Shown here one piece after another: positions 16,063 through 24,088 of a DNA stretch of 35,622 nucleotides (the stretch's first letter is position 1; the number at the start of each line of letters is the position of its first letter). This DNA is from Granulicella sp. (lineage in GTDB: Bacteria > Acidobacteriota > Terriglobia > Terriglobales > Acidobacteriaceae). The notes beneath the pieces are model-generated. The model had not been told where the DNA came from. It did no database searches and saw only the letters and a program-made list of their open reading frames with translations. The stretch lies in contig PLHC01000008.1 of the NCBI GenBank assembly GCA_003138795.1, forward strand, positions 1-35,622, given 5' to 3'. Position numbers and translations under genes: made by a program.

Positions 16063-16494
16063 CTACTCGGTGAAGGTGTACAACAGTCGGAACTCGATCT
16101 CGGCAACGTATTGCCGGGCTTCATTCATATAAGCGTCGCGGCCCTCGATCAGGTCCGCATTGTCGAGAAAACTCCCATCGGGCAGCGTGTCGCTATACCC
16201 ATTCAGCAAGACGCGCAGCGCCTCGCGCACACTGTTGGCCACCGCGTAGCCGGAGGCCGTCGCCGTTCCCACGGCGTAGCAATCGAACTGCAGCCGCAGC
16301 GTCTGCAAGCCACTGGTTTCCAGCGTCGCGTCGCTCCTTCCGCCGATCACCTTGAACACCATCGCCGGGCCATCCACACCCAGCGCCGCGCCCACGGCCT
16401 CCGGCAGCACGCCAGGGAAGATGCGGCTGGCAGTAATCGCCTGCAACCCGCTCCCCGCCTGCACAATCAGCGCCACAATGCCTTCGAGAATCAT
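16063..16494 (-). CDS. Tail completion/terminator protein (DUF3168-like)
   Basis: A 143-residue protein. Features of the DUF3168/tail terminator group: an N-terminal ILEGIVALIVQAG helix, RIFPGVLPE, a strand VDGPAMVFKVIGG, then LQTLRLQFDCYAV, a helix with NSVREALRVLLNG, and a final strand VAEIEFRLLYT. It would cap the tail tube at the head-proximal end. It starts immediately after the stop of the head closure gene region (TAG followed by ATG on the minus strand), which fixes the order and suggests coupling. Confidence 0.75.
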   Translation of the reverse strand: MILEGIVALIVQAGSGLQAITASRIFPGVLPEAVGAALGVDGPAMVFKVIGGRSDATLETSGLQTLRLQFDCYAVGTATASGYAVANSVREALRVLLNGYSDTLPDGSFLDNADLIEGRDAYMNEARQYVAEIEFRLLYTFTE

Positions 16495-16884
16495 CTATTG
16501 GACTCCATTGATCTCAATGCAATACAGCAGCAGCACGCGGTCGCGCTCCTGGATGTTCTCGACGTTCTGCAGCACAAAGAAGCGGCCGCGATACAGCACC
16601 CGCTGTCCGCCCAGCAAGCTCACGTCCGGACCTGGCCAGCGAATCTTCATCACATGCGTGATCTCGGAGGAGAACTGCCCATCCTGAGAATTCTCGCGGG
16701 GTTGCTTGCTCCGGATATCGGGAACCGCGGCCCCGGTATAGATCGCTGCCCGCGTCGTCAGGAACGTATTCCAAACCTCTATCTGTCCACCCAGCGTGTC
16801 CTGCGTCGTGGCCTGCGCCTGGATCTGGATCTGCTGACGCAGCTCACCGGGGTCGATCGCCAGCGGATTGAAGCGCTGCGGCAT
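16495..16884 (-). CDS. Head closure protein (SPP1 gp16-like)
   Basis: A 129-residue protein of the phage head-tail joining family. It has the canonical start IDPGELRQQIQIQAQ, then a strand with WNTFLTTRAAIYTG, an HVMKIRWPGPDVSL segment, and the strong family signature RVLYRGRFFVLQNVENIQERDRVLLLYC. It closes the connector and gives the docking surface for the tail. The ATG at 16884 follows the upstream stop by one base. Confidence is high because the short family is well marked here. Confidence 0.85.
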   Translation of the reverse strand: MPQRFNPLAIDPGELRQQIQIQAQATTQDTLGGQIEVWNTFLTTRAAIYTGAAVPDIRSKQPRENSQDGQFSSEITHVMKIRWPGPDVSLLGGQRVLYRGRFFVLQNVENIQERDRVLLLYCIEINGVQ

Positions 16885-16885
16885 C

Positions 16886-17557
16886 TTAGCTCAACCTTTC
16901 AAGTGCGCCATAGTTCAGGCAGGACGTTACGGCGAATGGCAGCTCCGCATCGGCGCTCGCTCCCGGCGTGAAGGGCAACCGATTCTCATACCATGAGCTG
17001 ATCAACATCAGCATGCCAATCTTGACCCGCGCTCCGCTTCCAAGCCAGAAAGGATCGACCGCGGCATAGCCGGAGGTGAAGCGCGTCAGAATGGCCGACG
17101 AGGGGAACGGTGTAAAGGCCGGCCAGGAACGGTTCCAGGGGGGCGTGATGACGCCCGGTTCCTTCTTTAGGTCGATCACGTAATCCGTTGTCAGCGCCAT
17201 CGGCGTGACGGCACCGGTGAGGTCGGTGTACTGCATGAGATCGACGGAGACGCATGGCGCGCGCAGGCGCAGCCTGTACGCCGGCCAATAGTCGTAGGAC
17301 AGGTCCCACTGCTTCTGCACCAGATCGCGATTCTGCAGGATCTCCGCCTGCTCCCGGGCCGCGGAGATCATTCCCCCCAACATCACGTCATCCATCGTAA
17401 AGCTGGCGTCGAGACGCAGATAGTTCTTCATATCCGCGAGCAGTATCGGCTCGGTGAACGTCTGCACCGGGTCCGTCACCGTCAGGCGCAGCGTGCCAAA
17501 GGAATCGAAGTTGGAATCATAGGCCGAGACGTAGGGATAGCCGTAGGGATAGTTCAT
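16886..17557 (-). CDS. Head-tail connector/adaptor protein (gp6/gp8-like)
   Basis: A 223-residue protein. The pattern EPILLADMKNYLRLD, then DDVMLGGMISAAREQAEILQNRDLV, then strands ending in DYVIDL is that of the phage gp6-like or phiE125 gp8 head-tail connector. The family binds the portal ring as a 12-mer. It has a longer N-terminal arm (MNYPYGYPYVSAYDSNFDSF) than many relatives, rich in Tyr, and a long C-terminal region. The ATG at 17557 overlaps the stop of a small gene upstream (ATGA), so the start is secure. It is followed by the head closure gene with almost no gap. Confidence 0.8.
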   Translation of the reverse strand: MNYPYGYPYVSAYDSNFDSFGTLRLTVTDPVQTFTEPILLADMKNYLRLDASFTMDDVMLGGMISAAREQAEILQNRDLVQKQWDLSYDYWPAYRLRLRAPCVSVDLMQYTDLTGAVTPMALTTDYVIDLKKEPGVITPPWNRSWPAFTPFPSSAILTRFTSGYAAVDPFWLGSGARVKIGMLMLISSWYENRLPFTPGASADAELPFAVTSCLNYGALERLS

Positions 17558-17670
17558 TGAGCCTTTTCCTTCGTCTCGCGTGGGTAGAGCGGCTTGACCT
17601 CGGTGGGCGCGACAACCTTTGTCTCGCGTGAGTCAGATGGCTTTTTGGGCGGTTTCGGGCAAGCGCGCAT
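17554..17670 (-). CDS. Small Lys/Pro-rich protein, 38 residues
   Basis: A short gene with a strong GGAGGT site 6 nt before ATG 17670 and an ATGA overlap with the connector gene. It starts MRACPKPPKKPSDSRETK and ends PRETKEKAQ; the motif RETK occurs twice. It is highly charged and has no hydrophobic segment, so it is probably unstructured. I know no family for it. The ribosome site, overlap and position right after the capsid gene argue that it is translated. It could be a minor head component or simply a coupling ORF for the connector gene. Confidence 0.65.
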   Translation of the reverse strand: MRACPKPPKKPSDSRETKVVAPTEVKPLYPRETKEKAQ

Positions 17671-17735
17671 AGAAAACCTCCAAAGAAAATGTGGTGGGGG
17701 TCTCCCGAGGGAAGACTCCCCACCTTGGTTCGGGA

Positions 17736-19100
17736 TTAGCTGAAGGTTCCGGACACGTAGGAGTTCGGACGCTTGACGATCAGCGCCGAGCGCTTCTCCG
17801 CACGAACCGCCACCAGGTTCAACTGGAAGAAGTTCGCGTGCTCGGTCGAGATCTCGACCTGCATATCCATGCGGTCGCGAATCTCGGCTGCGGGTGCAGC
17901 TCCGGAGCCCACAAGGAAACTACCCTGCGCCATCGAGGTGGTCGAAACCACGTCGAGGTTCCAGATGGACGGCCGTACCGCCGCCTGGGGGTCGCCCAGA
18001 ATATAGCGGCCGTACGCATCCTTGGTCAGGCGGATCGCCCACCAGTCCATCGTGTTGAGCACAATGAAGGTCGGATTGAGTTCCTTCGAGCGCGCGATCT
18101 GGCTGATCGCATGCCCGAGCTGGTCGATCTTGTTGTCACCGCCCAAATTCAGGGTGGTGTCGTAGGTAGCAGCCTGGGTGATCAGGCCGTGCAGGTTCTC
18201 GCCGGTTCCATCGCCGGAGAGCATCTGCTGCTCTTCCTCAAGATTCACGTAGTACGGCAGGGACGAATTGATGTACCCGGCAAGCTCCGTGAAGTCGTCG
18301 AGGATCTGCTTCGACGCGGGGATGAACGCGGCGATGGTGCGCACCTTCTCCGAGGCGCTCGCAAACGTCACGGCGCTCTCGTTGATGGCGTTTCCTTCTG
18401 CCGTCACGCTGCCAGCGCCGGCCGTCACCGTGAGCGCGACCGGACCTGCAGTTGCGGTGGCGTTGATCGAGATGGTGATGGCGGCGGCGCCGGTGATGCT
18501 TGCGATGACCGCGCCGGCGGGGATTCCAGCACCAGATATCGGCTGGCCGATCTTCAGTCCGGACGTGCTGACCGAGAGCGCAGTCACGGCCTTGCTGGTC
18601 GCCGTCGTGCTGCCCGTCATTGGGATGGCGTACGAGGGAGCCCCCGTTACCTTCACAAAATCGATCAGCGCCAGATTCGTCGGCCGCGCGACCAGCAGAT
18701 CGCGCACCCGGAGACCCTGACGGGCTTCCGCCGTGATCCCGTTGATCCGGTCGATCTGCATCACACCCGTGGTCGCGAAGCCGACCGCGGACTCGCTGAT
18801 GGTCGTCTTGCGCTCGAAGCGGTTGGACTTGACGGTAAACGAGGCGCGGCCCGAGCGGTCCTTGATCAAACGCGCGACGTTGTCATTTTCCTTCAGTTCC
18901 TGCTCGAGCGGCTTCTCGTTGCCGGAGTTGTGCTTTTCGACCATCTTCAGGTCGATCGCGTCGATCTGCTTCTGCAGCTTCTCAACAGAATCCTTGGTTT
19001 CGGTGAGCATCGTGCCGAAGCTCTTCTTTTCTTCGGCGGCCTTGTCGACATAGCCCTTCAGTTCAGTCTGGAGGGTAGACAGCTGGTCCTTCAGTTCCAT
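17736..19100 (-). CDS. Major capsid protein, HK97 fold, with an E-loop insertion
   Basis: A 454-residue HK97-type coat protein. Residues 1-75 form the coiled-coil scaffold (delta) domain, LKDQLSTLQTELKGYVDK onward, removed by the prohead protease. The coat begins near residue 100. The E-loop (LIDFVKVTGAPSYA, then AEGNAINESAVTF) is split by an insert at about residues 163-231 that reads as a small beta domain (GLKIGQPISGAGIPAGAVIA). The P- and A-domain signatures follow: VRTIAAFIPASKQILDD, GDGTGENLHGLI, FIVLNTMDWWAIRLTKDAYG. The ATG at 19100 has AAGGAG. Without the insert the coat would be close to the common family size. Confidence 0.92.
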   Translation of the reverse strand: MELKDQLSTLQTELKGYVDKAAEEKKSFGTMLTETKDSVEKLQKQIDAIDLKMVEKHNSGNEKPLEQELKENDNVARLIKDRSGRASFTVKSNRFERKTTISESAVGFATTGVMQIDRINGITAEARQGLRVRDLLVARPTNLALIDFVKVTGAPSYAIPMTGSTTATSKAVTALSVSTSGLKIGQPISGAGIPAGAVIASITGAAAITISINATATAGPVALTVTAGAGSVTAEGNAINESAVTFASASEKVRTIAAFIPASKQILDDFTELAGYINSSLPYYVNLEEEQQMLSGDGTGENLHGLITQAATYDTTLNLGGDNKIDQLGHAISQIARSKELNPTFIVLNTMDWWAIRLTKDAYGRYILGDPQAAVRPSIWNLDVVSTTSMAQGSFLVGSGAAPAAEIRDRMDMQVEISTEHANFFQLNLVAVRAEKRSALIVKRPNSYVSGTFS

Positions 19101-19163
19101 GGGGGAACTCCTTGTGGAGATGGGGTGGGTGGAGTGATTCGTTGAGTTGATCCGCGGGGAGTT

Positions 19164-20120
19164 CTACGCCCGCAGCAGCGCCCTCATGGATTCGAGGGAT
19201 TCAACCGCCGAGTGGAGTTCCGGCTCGGGCTTCTGTTTGGCTGCGGCTGCAGATTTCGAAGTGGCATCGTCGTCTTCCTCTTCGACGTCATCGGCTTCGT
19301 CATCGATCAGTGCATCCATAATGTCCATGGCAGACTTCATGTGCTCGTGGGCTTCGCCGAGCGAACCCTTGGTCGCCGCGCTCAGCTTGCGGCCTTCCTT
19401 GGTCTCGTGGCGCTTCGCCGACCAGGACTTTGTGTCCATGCCGTACACCTCGGCCAGCACGTCAAGATATTGCGGCAGGTAGTCCATGTACGCATTGCAG
19501 AACTGCTGGGTGACCGTCGCGGCGGCCGTCACCATCTCCTCACGACTCAGGTTGCCGTCCCAGATGGCGTCCTGCAGCGCATCCTGCAGCGCGCCGATCA
19601 TCTGGTAGCCAGCCGCCATAATCTGCCGCTCATTCAGCTCCTCGTTGAAGTCGCCCTTATTCTCACGGCGCGATTTCACGTCACCGACCAGGGCGAGAGT
19701 ATTCATCGGGAAGGTGACAACGGACCCCTCCCAGAGCCGGATCTCCTTCAAGTGCCGAACTCCGTCGATCACCTGCGCCTTGATGGGGTCATAGCCGATC
19801 GAGAGTCCCTTGACCACCTTCGCCTTGAGCAGCAGGTAGGCTTTCTTCGCCTCGGGGATCTCCAGCAGCAGTTGCCCCTTGCACGCCAGGCCTTCGGACG
19901 TGTCCTCGAGCGCCAGCTCGCCAATCGGGCAGTCGGTCTTATGCTGCCACAGCATGGGTACCTTGCTGCCGTTTTCCTGTAGCGTCTTGGTGAAGGCGCC
20001 GGGCTCGACCAGGTCGCCGCCATCGTCGACATTGCTATACGGCGAAAGCATCCCCTCGAACGATCCGTCCTCATTGAGCGATTTGACCGCCATTCGGAAT
20101 TGACGCTGCTTGTTTTTCAT
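19164..20120 (-). CDS. Prohead protease (HK97 gp4-like, U35) with acidic C-terminal extension
   Basis: A 318-residue protein. Residues 1-145 are the protease: FEGMLSPYSNVDDGGDLVEPG, His60 in LWQHKTDCPIGE, Ser107 in VKGLSIGY, then the LWEGSVVTFPMN strand. It would cleave the capsid scaffold domain during maturation. The rest (150-318) is long for this family and includes a helical part and an acidic run (DDEADDVEEEDDD) with a Lys/Ala-rich region after it. This part may aid scaffolding, and self-cleavage is possible. The ATG at 20120 overlaps the portal stop by four bases (ATGA). Confidence 0.88.
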   Translation of the reverse strand: MKNKQRQFRMAVKSLNEDGSFEGMLSPYSNVDDGGDLVEPGAFTKTLQENGSKVPMLWQHKTDCPIGELALEDTSEGLACKGQLLLEIPEAKKAYLLLKAKVVKGLSIGYDPIKAQVIDGVRHLKEIRLWEGSVVTFPMNTLALVGDVKSRRENKGDFNEELNERQIMAAGYQMIGALQDALQDAIWDGNLSREEMVTAAATVTQQFCNAYMDYLPQYLDVLAEVYGMDTKSWSAKRHETKEGRKLSAATKGSLGEAHEHMKSAMDIMDALIDDEADDVEEEDDDATSKSAAAAKQKPEPELHSAVESLESMRALLRA

Positions 20121-21433
20121 CTGCTCTCCCTTGACTTCTTGCCGACGACCTGGACGCGGGCCGCCGGCGTTGCGCCCTGCATGTTCTGCACGGGCGCGAG
20201 ATTGACCTGAACAAAGTGCTCGTCGCCGCCATCGATCGGGTTTAGACCCTCAGACCCTCGGACTTCGTTGATGCATTCGATACCGTTCTGCAGCATCGTC
20301 GCATAACCCTGCATGCGCGCCTGGAAGTCGGCGCGGAGAAGGGCACTGAGATCGTGCCGGAAAAAATAACCCTGATGCTTTTCCTCCGGCGTAAGAACGC
20401 AGCGCCACAACTCCTGCTCCCATCGCGTCAGGTGCGTCATCAGCGTGAAGCGCACAAACTGTTCCGCCAGGGACTCGATGTTGGAAAACGTGGCATGCGA
20501 CAGATCGCCGACAAGGGTGGGAAAGACAGAGAACCATCGGCAGATATCGGGGATCGTGAACTCGCGGCTTTCGATGAGCTGCGCATCCTTAGCCGAGAGC
20601 CCGATCTGCTCGTACTCAAGGCCCTGCTCCAGGATTGGCGGCTTGTGCGGGTCCGAGTAAGTCTTCTCCCAATTCGCTGCGAAGCGCTCATAATCCTTGT
20701 CATCCTTGAACTTGTTCGGATGCTTGAGCACGTACGGGATACGTCCCCCCCTCGCGTAGAAGTTCGCAACATTGCGCTCCTGGGCGATTGCCGTCCCCAG
20801 CGACTGACGCGCCATGGTGATCATGCTGTAGCCCCGAACGCCATCCCAGCCGAGGCCGCGAAGATGCAGGATGTCCTGCGGCTTGCCCCTTTCGACGGTG
20901 TAGGTCTTGTCAGCCTGATGCTCCTCGCGCACCACGTAGATGAGCCGCTTCTGCCCGGTTTTCTCGCGGTCAGGGAATACCATCTGGGGCTGAAGGGGAT
21001 AAAACTCCAGAGCCTCGCCCGTTCCGGACCGCCGCGCGATCTTGGCGAACCCATTACCCTGCAGCACCAGGTGCGACGTCAACAGCTCTGTGAATGTCTG
21101 GGTTGTAATCTCCTCGGACGGGGCATATTTCAGCGCCGTGTACAGGGGCTTACCTATCGCCATATCCTTTATGTTGCCGTTCTCCCGCATCATATTGACG
21201 GGCAGGAAACCGACAGACTCGGAGATGATCTTGTTGCAGGCCCAGACGGTGCTGAGCCCCATGGCGGTGTCGGTGGAAACCGGCTCGCCAGACCACGCCG
21301 GGAGGCCGCCCGAGAGGGCGTTATAGATGCCGTAGTACCCATTGCGGGCATACCATCCAGCGCTGATCGTATCGAACGAAAACGCGGCAGCCTTCTTCGC
21401 GCGGCCGAGCGCGCTCTTGATTCCTTTGAACAT
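20117..21433 (-). CDS. Portal protein, HK97 family
   Basis: A 438-residue portal. Key patterns: GLSTVWACNKIISESVGFLP, the wing strands, HLRGLGWDGVRGYSMI, a stem region with AQERNVANFYARGGRIPYVL, and the clip (FTIPDICRWFSVFPTLVGDL). It forms the 12-mer vertex through which DNA enters and leaves. The ATG at 21433 has AGGAG at 7 nt; a TTG one codon earlier is unlikely. The ATG overlaps the terminase stop (TGATG) and the gene's own stop overlaps the protease start, so terminase, portal and protease are translationally chained. Confidence 0.9.
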   Translation of the reverse strand: MFKGIKSALGRAKKAAAFSFDTISAGWYARNGYYGIYNALSGGLPAWSGEPVSTDTAMGLSTVWACNKIISESVGFLPVNMMRENGNIKDMAIGKPLYTALKYAPSEEITTQTFTELLTSHLVLQGNGFAKIARRSGTGEALEFYPLQPQMVFPDREKTGQKRLIYVVREEHQADKTYTVERGKPQDILHLRGLGWDGVRGYSMITMARQSLGTAIAQERNVANFYARGGRIPYVLKHPNKFKDDKDYERFAANWEKTYSDPHKPPILEQGLEYEQIGLSAKDAQLIESREFTIPDICRWFSVFPTLVGDLSHATFSNIESLAEQFVRFTLMTHLTRWEQELWRCVLTPEEKHQGYFFRHDLSALLRADFQARMQGYATMLQNGIECINEVRGSEGLNPIDGGDEHFVQVNLAPVQNMQGATPAARVQVVGKKSRESR

Positions 21434-23118
21434 CAAGCACTCCTAACAACGGGTGAAATGTAGGCGGATTCCAGTGCTAACGCCGCCGGATATTGCGCGA
21501 GAAAAAGCGCGATTGCGGCATCGATCTTGTCCTCGGGCTTCTTCTTGTCTGGCATCCGGTAGTTTCCGGCGCCCGACTCCGAAGTCATCACATTCGATAT
21601 GCACCAGGTAAGCACCGGGTGACCGTCATGGTGGAAGCGGCCATCGTAGACCGCGCCCTCTAATTCCTTCATCGCCGGCGAGAGAATCGCCGGGCTGGGC
21701 GGCATCTCCACCCTTGTCGCTCCGGATATCTCCTCGACTCGCTGTGACCACTGGTCCGCGTACCGAGCGTCATACGCGAGTTGCCGAACGTCATTGCGCT
21801 CGATGTCCCCGACAACATCTGCCTCGAGCAGGCTGTAGTCGATCGACGCCCCGCGCGTCGCGGTAAGAAATCCGCCTTTGACCCATTTCTGATAGTGCTG
21901 ATTTTGAGGTTCCTGAACGCGCTCCTCGGGAAGGTAAGCACGCGTCAGCGCATAATAGTGTGGCTTGTCGCCCTTTGAATCGTCGCGATAAAGTCGGACA
22001 CAGGCCGCCAGGTCGAGCTTGGACGCAAGATCCGATCCGATCCAGCACGGCAAATGTTTGACTAACTCCTCCTGCTGATCCTTGAGCTCCTGATCGAAGC
22101 ATGCTCCCCAGAAAACCATATTCATCCAGTTTCCAGAGCCCCCGGCCCAGATGTTGAGATACTTGGCCTTGACCAGGTTTGCCTTCGCCGGATTGCGGAT
22201 CGCCGCCTGAATGTCGAGCTCAATTGCCTCTCTGTCGTTGGAGATTCCCAACATGGGCTGGGCCATCTGCAACGCTTCTTTCGTCGTCCATTCGACGGTT
22301 TCATCCGCGCAATGGATAAGCACAAACCACCGTTCATTCGGAAGCGTTCCTTCCAGAACCTTTTCCGCCTCATCCTGCAGCGCATGGCAGGGATTTTCGG
22401 TCGACCCGACGCCCGCGGTAGAGACGACGAAGATCAAAGAACCGGAGCGCTTCGAAGCTCCCGTCTTGTAGGTGTCGTAGAGCTCGGGGTTGAGCGCTTC
22501 GTGATACTCGTCAAGGATGGCGCACCATACAGAGGCGCCATCGCCGGGTTTTTTACATAGCGGGATAAAGCGTGAACGTGTTCTAAGCTGATAGATCGCC
22601 CGCGAGGATGTCTCGATCCCAAAGCGCTCACGAAACGCCGTCTCCTGGTCGATCATCGCCTTCGCGGGACGGAAAACCTCCATCGCCTGACGCATGGAGT
22701 TCGCGCCACAATAGACCTCGGCGCCGGGCTGGCCGGCAAAGAAGGCCATGATGACGCCGACCATCGCGGCGAGTGGAGACTTCCCCGATCCGCGAGGCAT
22801 CAGGATGAAGGCTTCGCGGTATTTACGGACCCCGGTTTCGCGGTCGACCCATCCAAAGATCGACGCGAGGATGAAGATCTGCGCATCTTCCAGGACGATG
22901 CGCTGGCCCTGTTTTATTCCTTTCTCGTGTCTATACTTGCTTGCAACGTCGCAGGCGAAGTTCACCCAGGCGGCATCGAACACCCATCGCGCGGAGCTGT
23001 CGAGATCAGTGAGGTGTATCCCGCACGCCAACCGCACCCACTTCGAAGCGCAGATCTGCCCCTCTGCTATTGCACGCGCGTAGCGGGTGGCGCGGGAGGC
23101 GTAGTCAAGTTGCTCCAT
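21433..23118 (-). CDS. Terminase large subunit
   Basis: A 561-residue packaging motor. ATPase: Walker A LMPRGSGKS (about 107-115), Walker B WCAILDEYHEA with Asp203/Glu204, and a coupling motif VVSTAG (231-236). Nuclease: GSDLASKLDL with Asp363, AYDARYAD, and DKIDAAIAL near 540, giving the acidic metal site. This is the HK97/P27-partner type that cuts concatemers and pumps DNA into the prohead. The start at 23118 lies 52 nt inside the small subunit gene in another frame. Length is normal and all motifs seem intact. Confidence 0.93.
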   Translation of the reverse strand: MEQLDYASRATRYARAIAEGQICASKWVRLACGIHLTDLDSSARWVFDAAWVNFACDVASKYRHEKGIKQGQRIVLEDAQIFILASIFGWVDRETGVRKYREAFILMPRGSGKSPLAAMVGVIMAFFAGQPGAEVYCGANSMRQAMEVFRPAKAMIDQETAFRERFGIETSSRAIYQLRTRSRFIPLCKKPGDGASVWCAILDEYHEALNPELYDTYKTGASKRSGSLIFVVSTAGVGSTENPCHALQDEAEKVLEGTLPNERWFVLIHCADETVEWTTKEALQMAQPMLGISNDREAIELDIQAAIRNPAKANLVKAKYLNIWAGGSGNWMNMVFWGACFDQELKDQQEELVKHLPCWIGSDLASKLDLAACVRLYRDDSKGDKPHYYALTRAYLPEERVQEPQNQHYQKWVKGGFLTATRGASIDYSLLEADVVGDIERNDVRQLAYDARYADQWSQRVEEISGATRVEMPPSPAILSPAMKELEGAVYDGRFHHDGHPVLTWCISNVMTSESGAGNYRMPDKKKPEDKIDAAIALFLAQYPAALALESAYISPVVRSA

Positions 23119-23525
23119 TCATCGCTCTCCGTTGTGCCTGCGGCTTTATCCCCAGTGTCGTGGATGAGCTTGCGGCCTGCTGTACCGAGGCAAAGCTTTG
23201 TCGAGAATTTGTCATAGTTTGCAAAGTCAGAGGACTGCGGCTCAAGGCGGCGGCAGCGGGCCATGATGCGGGCCAGCATCTCCACGTCGATGCGGTCCCC
23301 GGCTGTCAGCTTGACGCCATTCGCGGCGGCAGCCATCTCGATGTCCTTCCACGCTTCAAGATGCTGGCCCGCTGATGGACTATGCTTGTCCAGGAACTTC
23401 GGAGGCGGCGGCCCCAGGTCCCCCTTGGGCTTGATTGCAGACGCGCGAGCTCGCTTGCGCGCGGGGTCCTTGGCGTCCGCCCCCGACAACGCATGTTCGA
23501 TATCTGATTTTGGTGGCCTTGCCAT
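23067..23525 (-). CDS. Terminase small subunit, P27 family
   Basis: A 152-residue protein with the family start ARPPKSDIEHALSGADAKDP, then PPPPKFLDKHSPSAGQHLEAW (helix), VKLTAGDRIDVEMLARIMARC, and a C-terminal low-complexity tail (TTPPAPPATRVQ). It recognises phage DNA and hands it to the large subunit. The ribosome site before ATG 23525 is weak (purines are poor), unlike its neighbours, so it may depend on coupling or an upstream signal. It lies next to a structured intergenic region and an HNH gene, the usual order in cos-type HK97 phages. Confidence 0.85.
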   Translation of the reverse strand: MARPPKSDIEHALSGADAKDPARKRARASAIKPKGDLGPPPPKFLDKHSPSAGQHLEAWKDIEMAAAANGVKLTAGDRIDVEMLARIMARCRRLEPQSSDFANYDKFSTKLCLGTAGRKLIHDTGDKAAGTTESDEWSNLTTPPAPPATRVQ

Positions 23526-23698
23526 GGGTCATAGCCGCACACAGTTGAGCCAGGTGCGATTGGCGTTGAGAGCTGAGCGTTTCTTTCGTCCCAAATCGTT
23601 GAATCCATTGTCCAAAACCTTAGAATTTTGCGGACGTAAAAATTCTTCCAATAACGGGTCTAGACGCCGAAGGTTGTAGAGATTTAGACCCCCTACCC
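23526..23698 (-). other. Structured intergenic region, candidate cos/packaging site
   Basis: The only sizeable gap inside the packaging block. It holds two inverted repeats: AGAATTTT/AAAATTCT (23622-23629 and 23639-23646, perfect 8 bp, 9-nt loop) and GGGTCTA/TAGACCC (23656-23662 and 23685-23691). The first is AT-rich in a GC-rich genome, and a C/T-rich run lies at 23688-23706. No intrinsic terminator is convincing. A location between an HNH gene and terS makes it a natural cos site, but I cannot see the nick position. Confidence 0.4.
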
Positions 23699-24070
23699 CT
23701 ACCCCTTGATTTCATTAGGCTTATGCCCGAATCCGCCATCTTCCACCGCTGTCTTGCGATCGTGATCCGCCTTCGTCAAGCCTTGCCAGTTGTTCGGATC
23801 CCAAAACAACTTCATGTCGCCGCGATGAGGGATGATGTGATCGACAACCTCCGCTGGATAGAACCTTCCGCCATGCTCCTTGAACCAATCAACTGCGAGC
23901 GGATGCGCGAGCAGGTAAGCCTTACTCGACTTCTGCCACCTGTATCCATAGCCACGCTGAGTCGAATTCAGCCGCTTCATAAGCGCAGGTGCAGCCTTAT
24001 GCTCTGCGCACCGTCCGCCGCGCTCGACCAGGTTCTTGCACCCAGCCCGAGCGCATGGTCGTTTCGCCAT
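23699..24070 (-). CDS. HNH endonuclease of the packaging module
   Basis: A 123-residue protein. A short zinc-ribbon-like start (CARAGCKNLVERGGRCAEH) is followed by the HNH motif: VVDHIIPHRGDMKLFWDPNN with catalytic His, then NWQGLTKADHDRKTA. HNH proteins beside terminase stimulate terminase cleavage at cos in HK97-like phages, and I infer that role here. ATG 24070 follows GGGGAT. The longer reading frame starts at a TTG without support. The stop is followed by the packaging gap. Confidence 0.85.
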   Translation of the reverse strand: MAKRPCARAGCKNLVERGGRCAEHKAAPALMKRLNSTQRGYGYRWQKSSKAYLLAHPLAVDWFKEHGGRFYPAEVVDHIIPHRGDMKLFWDPNNWQGLTKADHDRKTAVEDGGFGHKPNEIKG

Positions 24071-24088
24071 CGCTAATCCCCCTACCAA

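Noticed and set aside
17691-19145. 484-codon open frame on the plus strand
   Set aside because: Antisense of the capsid gene, with no recognisable domain and low-complexity composition.
20354-21463. 369-codon open frame on the plus strand
   Set aside because: Antisense of the portal gene; the minus-strand portal is unambiguous.
23656-23691. GGGTCTA/TAGACCC as a terminator before terS
   Set aside because: Loop of 22 nt and no T run on either strand.
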